Shown: positions 34,379-45,755 of the stretch, piece by piece | How positions within the stretch are numbered: position 1 is the stretch's first letter | How the letters are laid out: the number at the start of each line of letters is the position of its first letter | Source: Bidens hawaiensis | Taxonomy: Eukaryota > Streptophyta > Magnoliopsida > Asterales > Asteraceae | NCBI GenBank assembly: GCA_021521415.1 | Contig: JAIQDT010000675.1 | Coordinates: 62,001-126,000, forward strand | Length of the DNA stretch: 64,000 bases | Direction: 5' to 3' | Made by a program: the position numbers and the translations under genes | Notes under the pieces: generated by a model | The model's input: the letters and a program-made list of their open reading frames with translations, nothing else | Told to the model about the DNA's origin: nothing | Databases searched by the model: none

Positions 34379-35962
34379 ATGAGTCCAAAGCTTCTCTCTT
34401 CCGGTATTGAAGATTTTGTGTCACAAAATCTTCTCGCAAGTCCCGCAAGTGAAGTATGTACTTTTACAACATCGACATCATGAATCTACAGTCTCGAGGC
34501 TGTTTCCCTCCGGGGACTGTCTTCAGACCTTCTGACCCAGCCATTCTGTCCGACCTCGTCTCGAAAACCTGGATTTGTTTTCCATATTTGCCTTTCAATA
34601 TTGGCTTTTCTTACCCATTTCCGGCCTTTACACTGAGTTCTTCAATAGAACTGGTCTTAGTTTTGCCCAAACCATGCCCATGGTTTGGAGGACCCTGTTC
34701 ATACTGGAGAGGCTAATTACTGATCATGCCTTAGATCTCACCCTTTCAGAGCTCGCTTTCGTTTATGACCTCCGTAGCCACGGCTCCTCAAGACTAAATC
34801 TGACCGAACCCCACTCGTTTTGAGAAATACCCAAAATAATGACCAATGGAAGAAACAATTCTTCTTTGTCAGGAGAGATTCCCTTCCTCATCCTGACAAT
34901 CTTCCGTATCTTTGGGTTACCAAAAATAGGATACATTATCTTGAAGCTGTATGCTGATATGTCTGTAACTAATATGCTTTGTCTTGTTTGCAGCTTTGAA
35001 GTTCTTTGAGATTACTCCTCCCAGCAAAGAGATCGAGAGCAAACTGAATTCGTTCTATCTTATTGACGAGGAGGAAAGAACCTTTCACTTCCACTCAAGC
35101 CTCCAAGAACCATTGCCGTCAGCGGGCTCCGCTATGTTTGGTAAGAAGTATCAATACATAGTTGAAAAATTTAAGGATCAGAGATACTAAGTTTTTTGTA
35201 GGTAAATCTGCTCCTGTTTTTGTTCTTGACGACATTGATAGTATGGTCTCCACACGTAGCACCAAGAAGAAGGAATCCATTCTCGTGACCCAGCCAAAGC
35301 CCAAAAGCATTCGAGTCAAGGGTTCAAAAAAGCGAAAGACCCAGGATACCTCTGACCCCTCTCCGATGTGTGACCTTGAGTTCAATCGGGTATGACTTAT
35401 CCTATCCTCATTTTTTGAAGATAATGTACGCTGAGGACAGTTTGTTTTGAGCAGGGACTAGGGCTATTATCCTCCAAGTTCACGATCTTCACCAAGAACT
35501 CCTCCATGCCAATGCCCGTATTGCCGAAATACTGAAGATCGGGACTGCTAAGACCAATATCCTTGACAAGAAGATGAAGGAGGTTGAGGATATGCAGTAG
35601 GAGCTTGCTCTGTCCAAAAAGGAACTTGTTCACCAAGAAGCAGATTATTTGGAAAGGATCCAAGAAGACACAGAGGGGTGAAGAGGTCAGCTGCCATTTC
35701 CATCTTCCAATCATGCCTTCGTATGGCAAAGGAGGCCCTAGATGCTGGCCTTGATACTCCTTTTTTGGATGTAACGGCCTGGAAGAAGGTGCTGGCGGAG
35801 TTGACCGGGGAAAGCGTGGAGGATGCGGGTCCGAGTGAAGTGGAAAAGGTAGCGGACGAGGCTGTGAATATGGCTGCTGGCGCGGTGGCGATTGGTGATG
35901 GTGCGAAGGAAGCTGGTGGTGGCGAACAATTGGGCGATGATGGCGGTAAAGAAAAGGCTTGA
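34379..35962 (+). pseudogene. Antisense ORF of the Tat element (gypsy-type transposon domain), decayed
   Basis: On the strand opposite to gag-pol, between integrase and the 3' LTR, several open stretches make up a protein-like region. An ATG near 34379 opens M-S-P-K-L-L. A segment with F-P-x-F-x-T-E-F-F-N-R-T-G-L (about 34610-34665) leads into W-R-T-L-F-I-L-E and resembles the domain known as 'putative gypsy type transposon' (Pfam Transposase_28). A K/E-rich, coiled-coil-like part follows (35500-35680), then a C-terminal Gly/Ala-rich tail ending at 35962. An intron-like GT-AG interval at 35390-35454 is present. Frameshifts near 34600 and stops show decay. Extra antisense ORFs at this position are known in Tat-type elements; their function is unknown. 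Confidence 0.6.
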
Positions 35963-37281
35963 GCCCAATTTTTTAAGGTTTATGTGTTTATGGTTTGTTG
36001 ATGGTCTGTAATGGTTGTTTGAACAATTTTTATTTTTTGTTTGGAACAAGTATGCTTAAGATAACCTGACAATAAGGAAACATAGGTGGAGGGATCTTGG
36101 GTTCGAAGAGGAAGCCTATGTTTTCTTGAACCATAACTATGTGATGATGCCTGGGTGGAGGGATCTTCCGTTTGTTGAAGACGAAGCCTAGGCATTGTCT
36201 TTTTTATTTATCTGCACTTTCTGTTAGTAATGACATAACCTTTGGGTTTAATATTGCGTTCTATTTGTATGTTATTTTAAATAACTTGTCTAAATATATT
36301 TTGATTAGAACATGTCTTATGAAAATATCTTTAAGTTTTTGAAATAAATTATCTTGAGGATAATGTATCCGAAACATAATTCTCAATCATCTTACTTCAA
36401 AGTAAAATATTTTAAGGATTTTATCATTAGAAAATATGTTTTGAAACCCTATTATGTAAAACATCTTTAAGGATAGTATACCCTTAAGTCTTGCGTAAAT
36501 ATGAATTGTCACAATTAAACCAAAAGATTATGTCTTGAAAGATAAAATATGTAAAAAGACTAAGTGTAAAGAGTACTTTGTAGAGAACATTTATGAACTT
36601 AACAAGTTTACATACTAAGTTAAAAACAACTTAGTAACATCTCTACATTGGCCGATCTCCGATCTGTCAAAACAAAGTTAGATAATCCTGGAGATAAAGC
36701 CTTTTTACTGGCGATAAAGCTTTTTTACTGGGGACAGGGCCTTTACTTGAGAGACATGAAAATGTCTAAACTTTAGATAAAACTGGAGAAAGTCCCAAAT
36801 GTAAGGACATGAAAATGCCGAAACTTTAGATAACATGAAAATGTTATAAACCGTATGTGTTACACGTCTGCCACTTATCTTGAGGATCCGATCTATAGCC
36901 AACAACAAACGGATTATCAGCTGGTCTGGTCCGCCTACCTCGAACTATAGTCTAACATCGTGTGCTCCAGGTGGGGTGTTACCCAATTTGTGAGAAAGGT
37001 GAAGACCTTTAAACCTTAGAAGATATCTAGGATATCTTATTCGTGTGGGAGGTGATCAACCTCTAACTGTTGTCAAGATAACATATCCTTAGGATAACTG
37101 CAAAACACTGAATTCTTGATGAGGGGTGGGTGTTAGCTTGGCTAACACCCCTCCGATGCTTAAGTCAGTAAACTTGATAAAGAGGTAATAAAGTTCAAGT
37201 ATGTAAAAATTTAAAGATAGGTTAGGGAACATGCCTTTATCCTAATATATGTTAAGGATATGAGCATACCGGTTGAGGATA
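35963..37281. other. Non-coding downstream region of the Tat element
   Basis: AT-rich sequence with many GGATA/TATCC words lies between the antisense ORF and the integrase end. No supported coding sequence is present. It is part of the 33566-45755 element. Confidence 0.55.
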
Positions 37282-38404
37282 CTAACAGAAATATGTCTGA
37301 AGATGAATAGCGTTCCAAGCTCTTGGCAAAGGAACACCTTCCATAGTAACCAACTTGTAGGCCCCTTTACCTGCTTCTACGTCGATCAAGTAAGGACCTT
37401 CCCACTTTGGAGCTAGCTTTCTATCTGCTGGGTTAGTGGTATTCTGGAATGCCTTTCTTAACAGCATATCTCCCACTTGGAATCTTCGAATTCGGATGTT
37501 CTTGTTGTAGGACTTGGCTATTCTTTGTTGATAAGCTGCCATTCTGATTTTGGTAAGGTCTCTGAGTTCATCAATAATGTCGAGTTCTTTAGTGAGGCTT
37601 TGGTTGTTGGACTCAGTATCTTGGATGCTGGTTCTTGCTGTGGGGATCACCATTTTCGTAGGGATAACAGCTTCGGCCACAAACACCAAAGAGAAAGGTG
37701 TTTGACCTGTTGCATTTTTTGAAGTGGTTTCTATCAGCCCAAAGAACGAATAGTAGTTCTTCAGCCATTTTCCCTTCTTGGATCCCAATTTCTTCTTCAA
37801 ATTGTTGATGATGATCTTGTTACTAGACTCTGCTTGACCATTGGTTTGAGGGTGTACTGGAGTTGAAGTCACCATCTTGATTCCCCAACTTTCACAAAAG
37901 TTAGTTGTTCTGCTACCTATGAACTGTGAACCGTTATCACAAATGATCTATGCTGGGATACCGAATCTTGTCAGGATATTGTGTTTGATAAATGAGATCA
38001 CATCCTTCCCTTTAACTTGGACAAACGCCTCAGCTTCGATCCATTTGAAGAAGTAATCTGTCATGGCAAGCATAAGGACTTTTCCACCAGGAGCCTTAGG
38101 CAGCTTTCCCACAATATCCATTCCCCATTTCATAAATGGCCATGGGGATATAATAGGATGTAGTGATTCAACCGGTTGATGCAAGATGTTGTTGTCTTTG
38201 GCAAGCATCACACTTACTGGAGAAATTCATTGCATCCTTCTTCATTGTTGGCCAGAAGTAACCTATCCTCAGTATTTTGAATACTAAGGCTCTGCCCCCA
38301 GTGTGGTTTTCGCAATCGCCTTCATGTATGTCTTTGAGAACTTCTTGTGCTTCATGGTGTTCCAAGCACCTCAAGTATGGACCTGCAAGTAACTTTCTAT
38401 ACAA
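37282..38404 (-). pseudogene. Tat element integrase (zinc finger, core, C-terminal)
   Basis: An H-x-x-C-type zinc finger is seen first (I-H-E-G...N-H-T-G-G... C-D-A-C-Q, about 38404-38230). The catalytic core follows with W-G-M-D-I-V-G, C-D-N-G-S-Q-F and N-G-Q-A-E-S, so all three DDE acidic residues are present. The C-terminal part has G-D-M-L-L-R and L-A-P-K-W-E-G-P-Y. A TAG separates G-I-P-A from I-I-C-D-N-G (about 37950) and a frame change occurs near 38200. The end is at 37282. The core residues are intact, but the ORF is broken. Confidence 0.9.
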
Positions 38405-38425
38405 AACATTATTTAGGATAATATA

Positions 38426-39080
38426 CTAGGTTACCTTCATTTGAAAGGCTCTGGGATTTTCTCCTTCTGGGATCTTGTTATCCTGAAGATACCGTATTAT
38501 GGGACGGGTCCAGGATACTGGATCATCTTTAGGTTTTGAAGTCTCCATGACTTCGTGGTTCTTTTTTGTTGCTGGAGCCAGGATATGAACGATGGGTATC
38601 TTGATATCATCTGGTATCTTGAGACCTGATGCTAAATTTGCTAAGGCATCTGCTTCAGTGTTCTCTTCTCTTGGTACATGTACTATATCAAATGTTTCGA
38701 AACACATAGCTAATTGCTTAACTATTTTTAAATATTTTTTTAAGTTTTCTGCATTTACTGCATAAGAGCCATTAAAATGGTTAGCTAATAATAATGAATC
38801 AACATAAACTTGAAGATGCCTGACCTTCATATCTAGCTAATTGTAAACCAGCTATTAGGGCCTCATATTCAGCCTCATTATTAGTAGCCTGTAATTCATA
38901 AGATATAGATAGAGGTATAATGTCCCCTTGTGGCGATTTTAGCATGATACCTAGACCTGTTCTCCTTATGTTTGAGGCACCATCAGTATGCAAGGTCCAA
39001 CTCTCCTTGACCTCCAACTGCTGAACTTCTTTTTCTACTTCTACAAGTACATCCTGGCTAAAATCAGCCACAAAGTCGGC
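38426..39080 (-). pseudogene. Tat element second RNase H (aRNH)
   Basis: It contains L-H-T-D-G-A-S-N, then S-Y-E-L-Q-A-T-N-N-E-A-E-Y-E-A-L-I-A-G-L, then V-Y-V-D-S-L-L and H-V-P-R-E-E-N-T-E-A-D-A-L-A-N-L. These are the D-E-D-D residues of an additional RNase H that marks the Tat lineage. A frameshift lies near 38820. The second copy of RNase H is what separates this element from most other Gypsy lineages. Confidence 0.88.
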
Positions 39081-39299
39081 AAGCGCTTGAGATTTGATGG
39101 CTGTTCTTGGTTCATACACAATATCGTATGCACTAAGTTTCACAGCCCATTTCGCCATTCTACCTGACATTTCTGGTTTTCTCAAAATAGCTTTAATAGG
39201 ATAGTAAGTTCTTACATGAATAGCATGAGTTTCAAAGTAATGTCTTAATTTAGTAGAAGCCATTATAAGTGCTAAAATTAATTTTTCAAGATAAGAATA
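39081..39299 (-). pseudogene. Tat element first RNase H, 3' half
   Basis: Contains L-E-K-L-I-L-A-L-I and W-A-V-K-L-S-A-Y-D-I-V-Y-E-P-R-T, then L-A-D-F-V-A-D-F. It continues in frame from 41715-42023 once the intervening solo LTR and one GAATA copy are ignored. Confidence 0.88.
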
Positions 39300-40213
39300 T
39301 GTGACATTCGTCAATTTTCGATTCGTGTTCGTATTGTAAACCCGACCCGTTGGGTCGTTTCGATGTATTAAATATATTTTAATAAAGTGATTCCCGATAT
39401 TTAATGTTCTTTATTCGTTGTTCGTTGTTATGTTTATAAATTCCCGAACCTTAACGTTAATCGAGCCGCGCGAGTAAAACACGTAAATAATCCAAAACCG
39501 AAGACCTTATAATATAAAGTTTGGGCAGAAAAGTGTAAACTCTAAAAACATATTATAGCTTAAAAGATATTAAACATCATTTAAAATGTTTATGAAACTG
39601 CAGGGTCCAAAGTGTAAATAATATTTAAATTATATTATTAAATTAACCCAAACCCTACCCGCCCCCCCCCCCCTTCCTGCCCCGTTTTTCCGGCCACCCT
39701 CCGGCGGAGGTAACCCAAACACCACCAAACTTCGTCGTTTTAACCAAATAAATATGTAAACGCGTTTCTCCGTCAATATAAAACATTAACCAACAAGTTA
39801 ATTGCGTTTATTCGTCGTAAATAGACCCGTAATGGTCGCCGGAAAATCCGGATAATAAAATCAACGAATTAATGTGAAGACGCTCCTCCACCTAGTATAA
39901 ATAGACGCCTAAACACATAAACAACTTGCTCATTCCTCTCAATCCCCCTCTAATACACCGATTTGTCTGTAATTGGGAGTTTTCTTATCACTTTTCCGGC
40001 AACTGGGTTTCGGTCAAAACAAAACCTTATAAGGTAATTAATATATGCTTGTTAATGTCGTCACACCAATAAACAAAACCCCTAGTCTAATTATATCGAA
40101 CATGGAACAGAAACCCCAATTGATAAATTAGGGTTTATGTTCTTGAAGATGAAGAAGACGAAGTTGAATATCTGTTTGAAGTAAACTGTTTCCATAACTT
40201 CATTGAATTGCTT

Positions 40214-40276
40214 CCTAGTCCAACTGGTTAAATTGTTAACATCGTAAACATGAGACCCGGGTTCGAAACCCGGGTC
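40214..40276 (+). other. tRNA-like module 1 inside LTR D
   Basis: TAGTCCAACTGGTTA (40215-40229) resembles a tRNA A box. It is followed by an 8-bp perfect stem GACCCGGG / CCCGGGTC (40254-40276) with loop TTCGAAA, giving a B box GGTTCGAAACC. A T-run and (ATT)n stretch follow. This could be a SINE head or a Pol III-like internal promoter. A complete tRNA cloverleaf is not evident. Confidence 0.5.
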
Positions 40277-40394
40277 AAGCGTTTTTTTTTCTTTTTGTGT
40301 TGGGCCCTGTATTGTTATTATTATTATTATTAAAATCCATTCCAAAGCTAATAGTATATTTAAGTATTAAAAACCATACTATAAACGAATATTG

Positions 40395-40459
40395 TCACCA
40401 GAGCAGTTGGATAATACCCAGAACTTATACCACCAAGACCCGGGTTCGAAACCCGGGTC
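40395..40459 (+). other. tRNA-like module 2 inside LTR D
   Basis: GAGCAGTTGGATAAT (40401-40415) is A-box-like. It is followed by an exact repeat of the 23-nt hairpin of module 1 (40437-40459). The two hairpins start 183 nt apart, suggesting duplication of the module or two independent SINE-like insertions. Confidence 0.5.
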
Positions 40460-41714
40460 AATCTCATATTTTTTTTATTAAACATTTTTCCAGTTTATTA
40501 TTAATTAATAAATCATTTTAATCAATTAATAATCATAATAAATTTATAAAAACCTTTTTAAATTAAATAAAATTATGTAAATTAACTATAAAATATATCT
40601 CACCATTTTACATATAAAAATCAAGTTTCTCTTTTACATAAGTCGTTATTAAAAATCGTGTAATAATCGCAAAGTAAACTTTAATTCTCTAAAAATCGTT
40701 TTGTTAAAGCAACAATTATATTTTCGACTTGTAAACAATAGTTCAAGCTTTTCGAACATATAAACTTTGTTTTCTCGCCATTAAAGTGCTTAAATTGTAC
40801 TAATAACCAAGTTGTCGTGAAAACATAAATAATAATATAATAATCTAGGAGCCATAAGATTCGTCATAAAATAATAACTATCTTCTAAAACTATCATACA
40901 ATTAAACAACCTTAAAATCCAGATAGAATAGTCGTTAAAAGTCATGTTTATTCTTATTTATAGTTCATACGGATTGATTGCTTCGGTTCTTTGACGCCTT
41001 CGAGTTATTCTTATTCCTTTTTCACTTCAATTACTAAGGTGAGTTTTTCACCACCCCGTTTTAATGTTTTAATGTATTGGGGTAGCATATGTATCCTTAT
41101 AAAGATTCAAGTATTATTTCTTGTATTACAAAACTACAATTCGTATATGGACTTGTGTGTTACTTGTATTACTTGCACGAATATTACTTGCACGATTGGG
41201 AAGCCTCATTAAGTATGATCATACGCCCCCCTTTGCACTCCGATCCATTTGTATCGAGTGGAAAAAGGCCTCATTAGCCAAGTACGTTGGTTGTTACCAA
41301 TTGGAAAGGACCTTACTTGCGCGATTATCCAAGTACGTTGGTTGTACCAACTGGAAAGGACTTACTTGCTCGTTTACCACATGTCTATGAATTGTATGGT
41401 TTTTATGTACGTCTTTAAACTGTGGAAACTCACCAGCTATATTTATAGCTGACCATATTTTATACATATGTTACAGGTACCGTGATTAGAGGTTGAAGTA
41501 TTAAAGACACTTAGATTACTTAGGGTATTTCAATAAAAGAACTATTGTTATGGTTATGTTTTGGTTTGAACTTGTATTGTTACTTTCGAACTTGTGTTAC
41601 TTGGCTTATTAAATGAATTAATGTTATTATGGTCACTTAATAGTGCCATGTGTGTTTGAGCAATCTGTACGTCACACTCGGGCGTTTCCGCTTAAGCCGG
41701 GGTGTTACAGAATA

Positions 41715-42023
41715 CCTGGATTCAGCATCTAGTAGACTTTTACTTACATAATATACGGGATGTTGTTGACCTTCATGATCTTTGACCAGGACAACACTTA
41801 TTGCATTCCCCAAAACAGCTAAGTACAAGGATAATGGTTCACCATCAACTGGCTTCATCAGGAGTGGTGCTGAGGATAAGTATTCCTTTAAGGATACCAA
41901 CGCTCTTTCTTGCTTCTCTCCCCATTCGAATTTTTGATTCTTCCTCAGGATATCATAGAAGTCTTTACACTTCTCTGAAGATCTTGAGATGAATCTGTTG
42001 AGAGCTGCTATTCTTCCTGTCAA
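41715..42023 (-). pseudogene. Tat element first RNase H, 5' half
   Basis: Contains F-E-W-G-E-K-Q-E-R-A, Y-L-S-S-A-P-L-L and L-Y-L-A-V-L-G-N-A-I-S-V-V-L, then P-V-Y-Y-V-S-K-S-L-L-D-A-E. It is cut by solo LTR D after the A-E-S-R-Y residues. It connects to the RT at 42081-42878 after a frame change near 42050. Confidence 0.88.
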
Positions 42024-42080
42024 CCGTTGGACATCTTTGACGTTTCTTGGTGATTTGATATCCAGGATAGCCTTGATCTG

Positions 42081-42878
42081 CTAAGGGCTTGCTTCTATTC
42101 CTCTTTTGGTGACCATGTATCCAAGGAATATTCCTGCTTTGACCCCAAAATGACAATTGGCTGGATTCAATTTCATGTTATACTCCTCTAGGATATCAAA
42201 TGCTGATGCCAAGTCTTTGAGATGATCCTCTACCCTCCTTGACTTTACCACCATGTCGTCTATGTAGACTTCCATCGTGTCCCCCAGTTGGACTTTAAAC
42301 ATCATGTTGACTAGCCTCTGGTAGGTTGCACCTACATTCTTTAGTCCAAAAGTCATTGCAATATAACAGTATATACCTTTGGGAGTCATGAAGGCTGTGT
42401 CTTCTTGATCTGAAGGCTCCATTTGAATTTGTTGAAATCCTGAGGATGCATCCATGAAGGTTAGTAGTTCATGGCCAGCAGTTGCATCCACCATTGAGTT
42501 AATGTGTGGGCGTGGAAATGGGTCTTTTGGACAGGCCTTATTCAGGTCTGTAAAGTCCACACATACTCTTCACTTTCCATTCTTCTTCTGGACTACAACT
42601 AGATTGGCCAACCATCTAGGATAGTGGACCTCTTTTATCATCTTGGTTTTGAGTAGCTTCTGCACTTCTTCTTGTATGATAATGTATCTCTCAGGAGCAA
42701 ACTTTCTTCGCTTTTGATGTACCGGCCTGAAAGATTTATCTATACCAAGTTTATGAGTAATTATAGATTTAGAGATACCTGTCATATCTTCATGTTTCCA
42801 GGCGAAGGTAGAAGCTCTTTTCTTTAGGAAGGAGATCAATTCCATCTCAATATCCTCAGGAATACTTGATCCTAACAA
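42081..42878 (-). pseudogene. Tat element reverse transcriptase
   Basis: Contains V-H-Q-K-R-R-K-F-A-P-E-R, then V-V-Q-K-K-N-G-K followed by a stop in place of the family's Trp (near 42568). D-F-T-D-L-N-K-A-C-P-K-D, F-M-D-A-S-S-G-F (catalytic Asp), F-G-L-K-N-V-G-A-T-Y and Y-I-D-D-M-V-V-K-S (YIDD active site) follow. The fold is complete apart from the nonsense change. Confidence 0.92.
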
Positions 42879-42971
42879 TACTTTGATCTCAGTATTCTAA
42901 GGATCCAAAGATACTTCCTTCACATCCTGCTCTCTAGCTTGCAGGGCCTCCCCTGGTTGTTTCTGTAATTA

Positions 42972-43427
42972 CTATGCTTGAGTAGGCTTTGCAGCTGACT
43001 TCATTGATGATGCATAGCAATCTTTGGCGTCTTGTTGGTCTCTTTCAATCTTGATAACTCCCCAAGGACTTGGAAGTTTTACACACTGATGGTATGTTGA
43101 GGGTACTGCCTTCATGTCATGAATCCATAGTCTGCCTAAGATCACATTACAATAAGACAATGAGTCAATAACACAAAATTTTTGTAGAGAGTTTACTCCC
43201 TCTATGTATACTAGAAGTTTGATATCTCCCAGGGTATTCTTGGTCTCCCCACTGAATCCCACGAGGACTGAGGATCTCGGGATAATCTCAATATCAGGAA
43301 TATCCATTTTCTTCAAGGAATCTAGTTGGATGATGTTCACGGAGTTGCCTCCATCAAAGAGTATCATGTGCACAAAATAGTTAGCTATACATAAAGTAAT
43401 TACCAAGATCACATCTATCCCCGTCAT
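42972..43427 (-). pseudogene. Tat element retropepsin-like protease
   Basis: Contains I-L-F-D-G-G-N-S-V-N-I-I, at the position of the retropepsin D-T/S-G active site (here D-G-G-N). G-F-S-G-E-T and C-N-V-I-L-G-R follow, the latter being the characteristic I-L-G-R flap/end motif. The substituted active-site triad (no canonical DTG/DSG) suggests lost activity, or a variant also seen in the family; a comparison would settle this. Confidence 0.8.
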
Positions 43428-43549
43428 CGAAGGATATGATTCTTTGAGTTGTTAACGTGGAAGTACGAAGAGGTCTTTATCCGTTGTCCATCTTCATTTC
43501 TTTGGAATGCTTCTTAGCTGCTGAATATGAGGTTCCACAGATGCCAGAT

Positions 43550-45050
43550 CCTCATGAGATAAAGGATACAACCTTAGCTTCAGGTGGTGGAGAAGGTGCC
43601 CTTTCAGGTATCTTGACAGGATCCTGACTCTTGTTCTTGTTTCTTCCAAATAGTTCCTTCAAGTATCCTTTGCTGAGAATGTATCCTATTTTCTTCCGAA
43701 GTGCTATACAATCGTTAGTGCGATGGCCAAAGTCTTCATGGAATGCACACCATTTGGACATGTCTTTTCCGGATCCGGACTTTTCATTTTTCTTGGGCCA
43801 TCTAGCCTTGTCACCTAAATCCTGCATGGCACATATCACACCACCAATATCAATATTAAAACAATATGCGGAGATTTAGGATACTCCTCATCATCTAGTT
43901 ATGTAATCCCTTAAGGATTCATTATTATGCTGAACAATTCTATATAAATCACCCGTCATTTTCTCAAAAGATCTACTACAAGAAAATTGATTATTGAATA
44001 AGTTAATCAAATGAGCAAATGAAGTAATAGTGTTGGAAGGAATACTTAATAACCATTTGAGGGCCGGTCTCGTTAGTGTTGAACTAAACCCCTTGCAAAG
44101 ACAAGCTTCTTAGAGGTCAATGGGGATGGGGTTGATCTCCATCCTTTCTCTATACTGAGCTACGTGTTCCTCAGGATCCGTAGTACCATCGTATAGCTTC
44201 ATGCTGGGAGTTTGGAACTTCCTGGGGATTTCTACGTCGCATATAGGCAAGTGAACCTAGATAACTTGTGGCTACCTACGGGAACTTCAGCTATGGGACG
44301 TATTATCCCCGGGATATTGGAAATCATATCCTTCATTTTCTGCAATTCCCTGGCTATCTCGGGGGATATCCCCTTATCCTACACAGATCCACGGTTAGTG
44401 TATAAATTTGCATTAAAAAAATTGTTACCGAGATCGTGGTTAGGCCTTTGGTATCCTAAGCCTTGACGACTATTTCCTCCATTGAGGGTATCTTCAGGAT
44501 AAGGTGATGTTTGCATAGGGATATCGTCCCTGACATGCACTTCAAAGGACACAACGGGAGATCCTGATGAGAATATGCCGGCTGGAATGGTTAAGCGAGG
44601 CTGCATGTTGATGGAGTCTGGCCTCGTTGGTCTGGGTAACTCCGAAGATACCGGAGGATATGCTCCCCAGTATCCTAACTGCTACTGAGATGGAGTCCTT
44701 GTTGGTTGTGTCCCTAATGATCCGGGATTCTGAAGGATAGATGATCCTGGAGAACCAAAATCAAGAGCCCTGGGCATGATTGGAGTAGCCTCCTGCCCGG
44801 GTCTCTTCTTGATCCCTTCAATTTCCTTGAATAGCCTTGAGTTGGTCTTCTCTTTCTGCTTCATGTGAGTTTTGACCTGTCATCAAAGAAAAAATGTCAC
44901 TGTCAGAGATAACCAGATCTACCCGCGTAGAGGATCTCGCGTATGGTGGAAGTTCTCCTCTGTGCTGAGTGCTCTTCTTTGGAACTGGTGGAGGTATAGG
45001 GTTGGCACTTGAAGCAGTGGTGACCACCAACAGAACTGGTTTTTGGTTGT
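43550..45050 (-). pseudogene. Tat element gag region, broken
   Basis: Read on the minus strand it begins shortly after the PBS. N-terminal segments are Ser/Pro-rich (45030-44380). A Retrotrans_gag-like core (F-x-x-x-L-T-R-P-A-L-K-W-L and F-N-N-Q-F) lies around 43960-44090. It ends with a single zinc-knuckle-like C-A-F-H-E-D-F-G-H-R-T-N-D-C (about 43690-43750). Several stops and frame changes are present. Confidence 0.75.
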
Positions 45051-45120
45051 AAGGCCATTATGAAGGGAATGAAAATGATTAGAACAAAGTAAATGGTTTT
45101 AAAGGATCGAAGCACCGATT

Positions 45121-45139
45121 TCCCCACGGTGGGCGCCAA
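45121..45139 (-). other. Primer-binding site of the Tat element
   Basis: Minus-strand TGGCGCCCACCGTGGGG starts three bases downstream of the 5' LTR end. Such TGGCGCC... sequences form the tRNA primer site of Gypsy elements; the tRNA identity was not determined. Confidence 0.75.
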
Positions 45140-45141
45140 AT

Positions 45142-45755
45142 TGTTTTAGTCAAAAATTAACAAAGGCAATTTCGTAACAAAATTTGTGAATAAGGCTAGG
45201 TGCTTGGTTGAAACGAATGCAAAAATGTAATGACACAGTGATTTGTTGCAAGGAAAAAACCCTTTATCCCGAGGATAACAAGAAAAAAACCCCGGGTGGT
45301 GAAAACTATCACCACCAGTTTATTAATAATTGAAATCAATTACAAGTGTTGGAGCTTTTCTCCTTGGATCGTTACAGAATGCTACTAAGTCTAGTGTGAG
45401 AGTTGTGTGTGTTTTGATCCATATGAGAGCTCTCTCTTTCTCTCTCTCTATATATATATATACACAAAATTAAAGCTAACAATAATGCCTACAAATTAGG
45501 AAATGAAATACTAAATCTAATTAGCCGTTAATTCCCCATTAAGCACGTTTCCTTTTTGAACACGTTCTATTAGCTGCAAGTCCCAGTCTTTAGGGAATCA
45601 TGGTAAGTCTCTTGACCTGGTAAACAAGGAAAATAGCGAACAATTGGTTAATTAAACAATGTATTTAGGATACCTGTTACCTTGGAGGACACCCAATCCT
45701 GGAGTTATCCTGAACATAATGCTTGCCTATGATACTGAAAATCCGTGCCCTAACA
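45142..45755 (-). repeat. 5' LTR of the Tat element
   Basis: About 614 bp with TGTTAGGG...CTAAAACA ends. It matches 33566-34158 closely, except for an expanded CT/TA microsatellite at 45434-45463. The same palindromic GGTGGTGA...TCACCACC is near 45296-45317, with mutated centre. Confidence 0.92.

Larger units (their letters stand above)
39300..41709 (-). mobile_element. 2410-bp solo LTR (copy D) nested in RNase H, duplication GAATA
   Basis: GAATA occurs at 39295-39299 and 41710-41714. On the minus strand the insert starts TGTAACACCCCGGCTTAAGC and ends with CA. It has no coding domains. Its layout (a GTGAGTTTTTCACCACCCCG block, then a stretch like the 3' end of copy A near TACAGGTACCG) suggests it is a distant relative of the 3-kb LTRs. 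A duplication with a period of about 51 bp at 41279-41375 and two tRNA-like hairpins lie inside. Confidence 0.92.
33566..45755 (-). mobile_element. Tat-lineage Ty3/Gypsy retrotransposon, nearly complete
   Basis: On the minus strand the order is: 5' LTR (45755-45142), PBS (45139-45121), gag, protease, reverse transcriptase, RNase H, a second RNase H, integrase, a downstream region with an antisense ORF, PPT (34172-34159) and 3' LTR (34158-33566). The flanks GCTTC (33561-33565) and GTTTC (45756-45760) differ by one base and are a plausible 5-bp duplication. The dual RNase H places it in the Tat (Ogre/TatV/Retand-like) group. A 2410-bp solo LTR plus 5-bp duplication interrupts RNase H; without it the element is about 9.8 kb. 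Nonsense changes (for example in N-G-K-stop-R-V-C of RT and G-I-P-A-stop of integrase) make it defective. Confidence 0.93.

Noticed and set aside
40991..41452. Several overlapping plus-strand open frames
   Set aside because: They lie inside solo LTR D and around its ~51-bp duplication; they are opposite to the LTR orientation and have no protein similarity.
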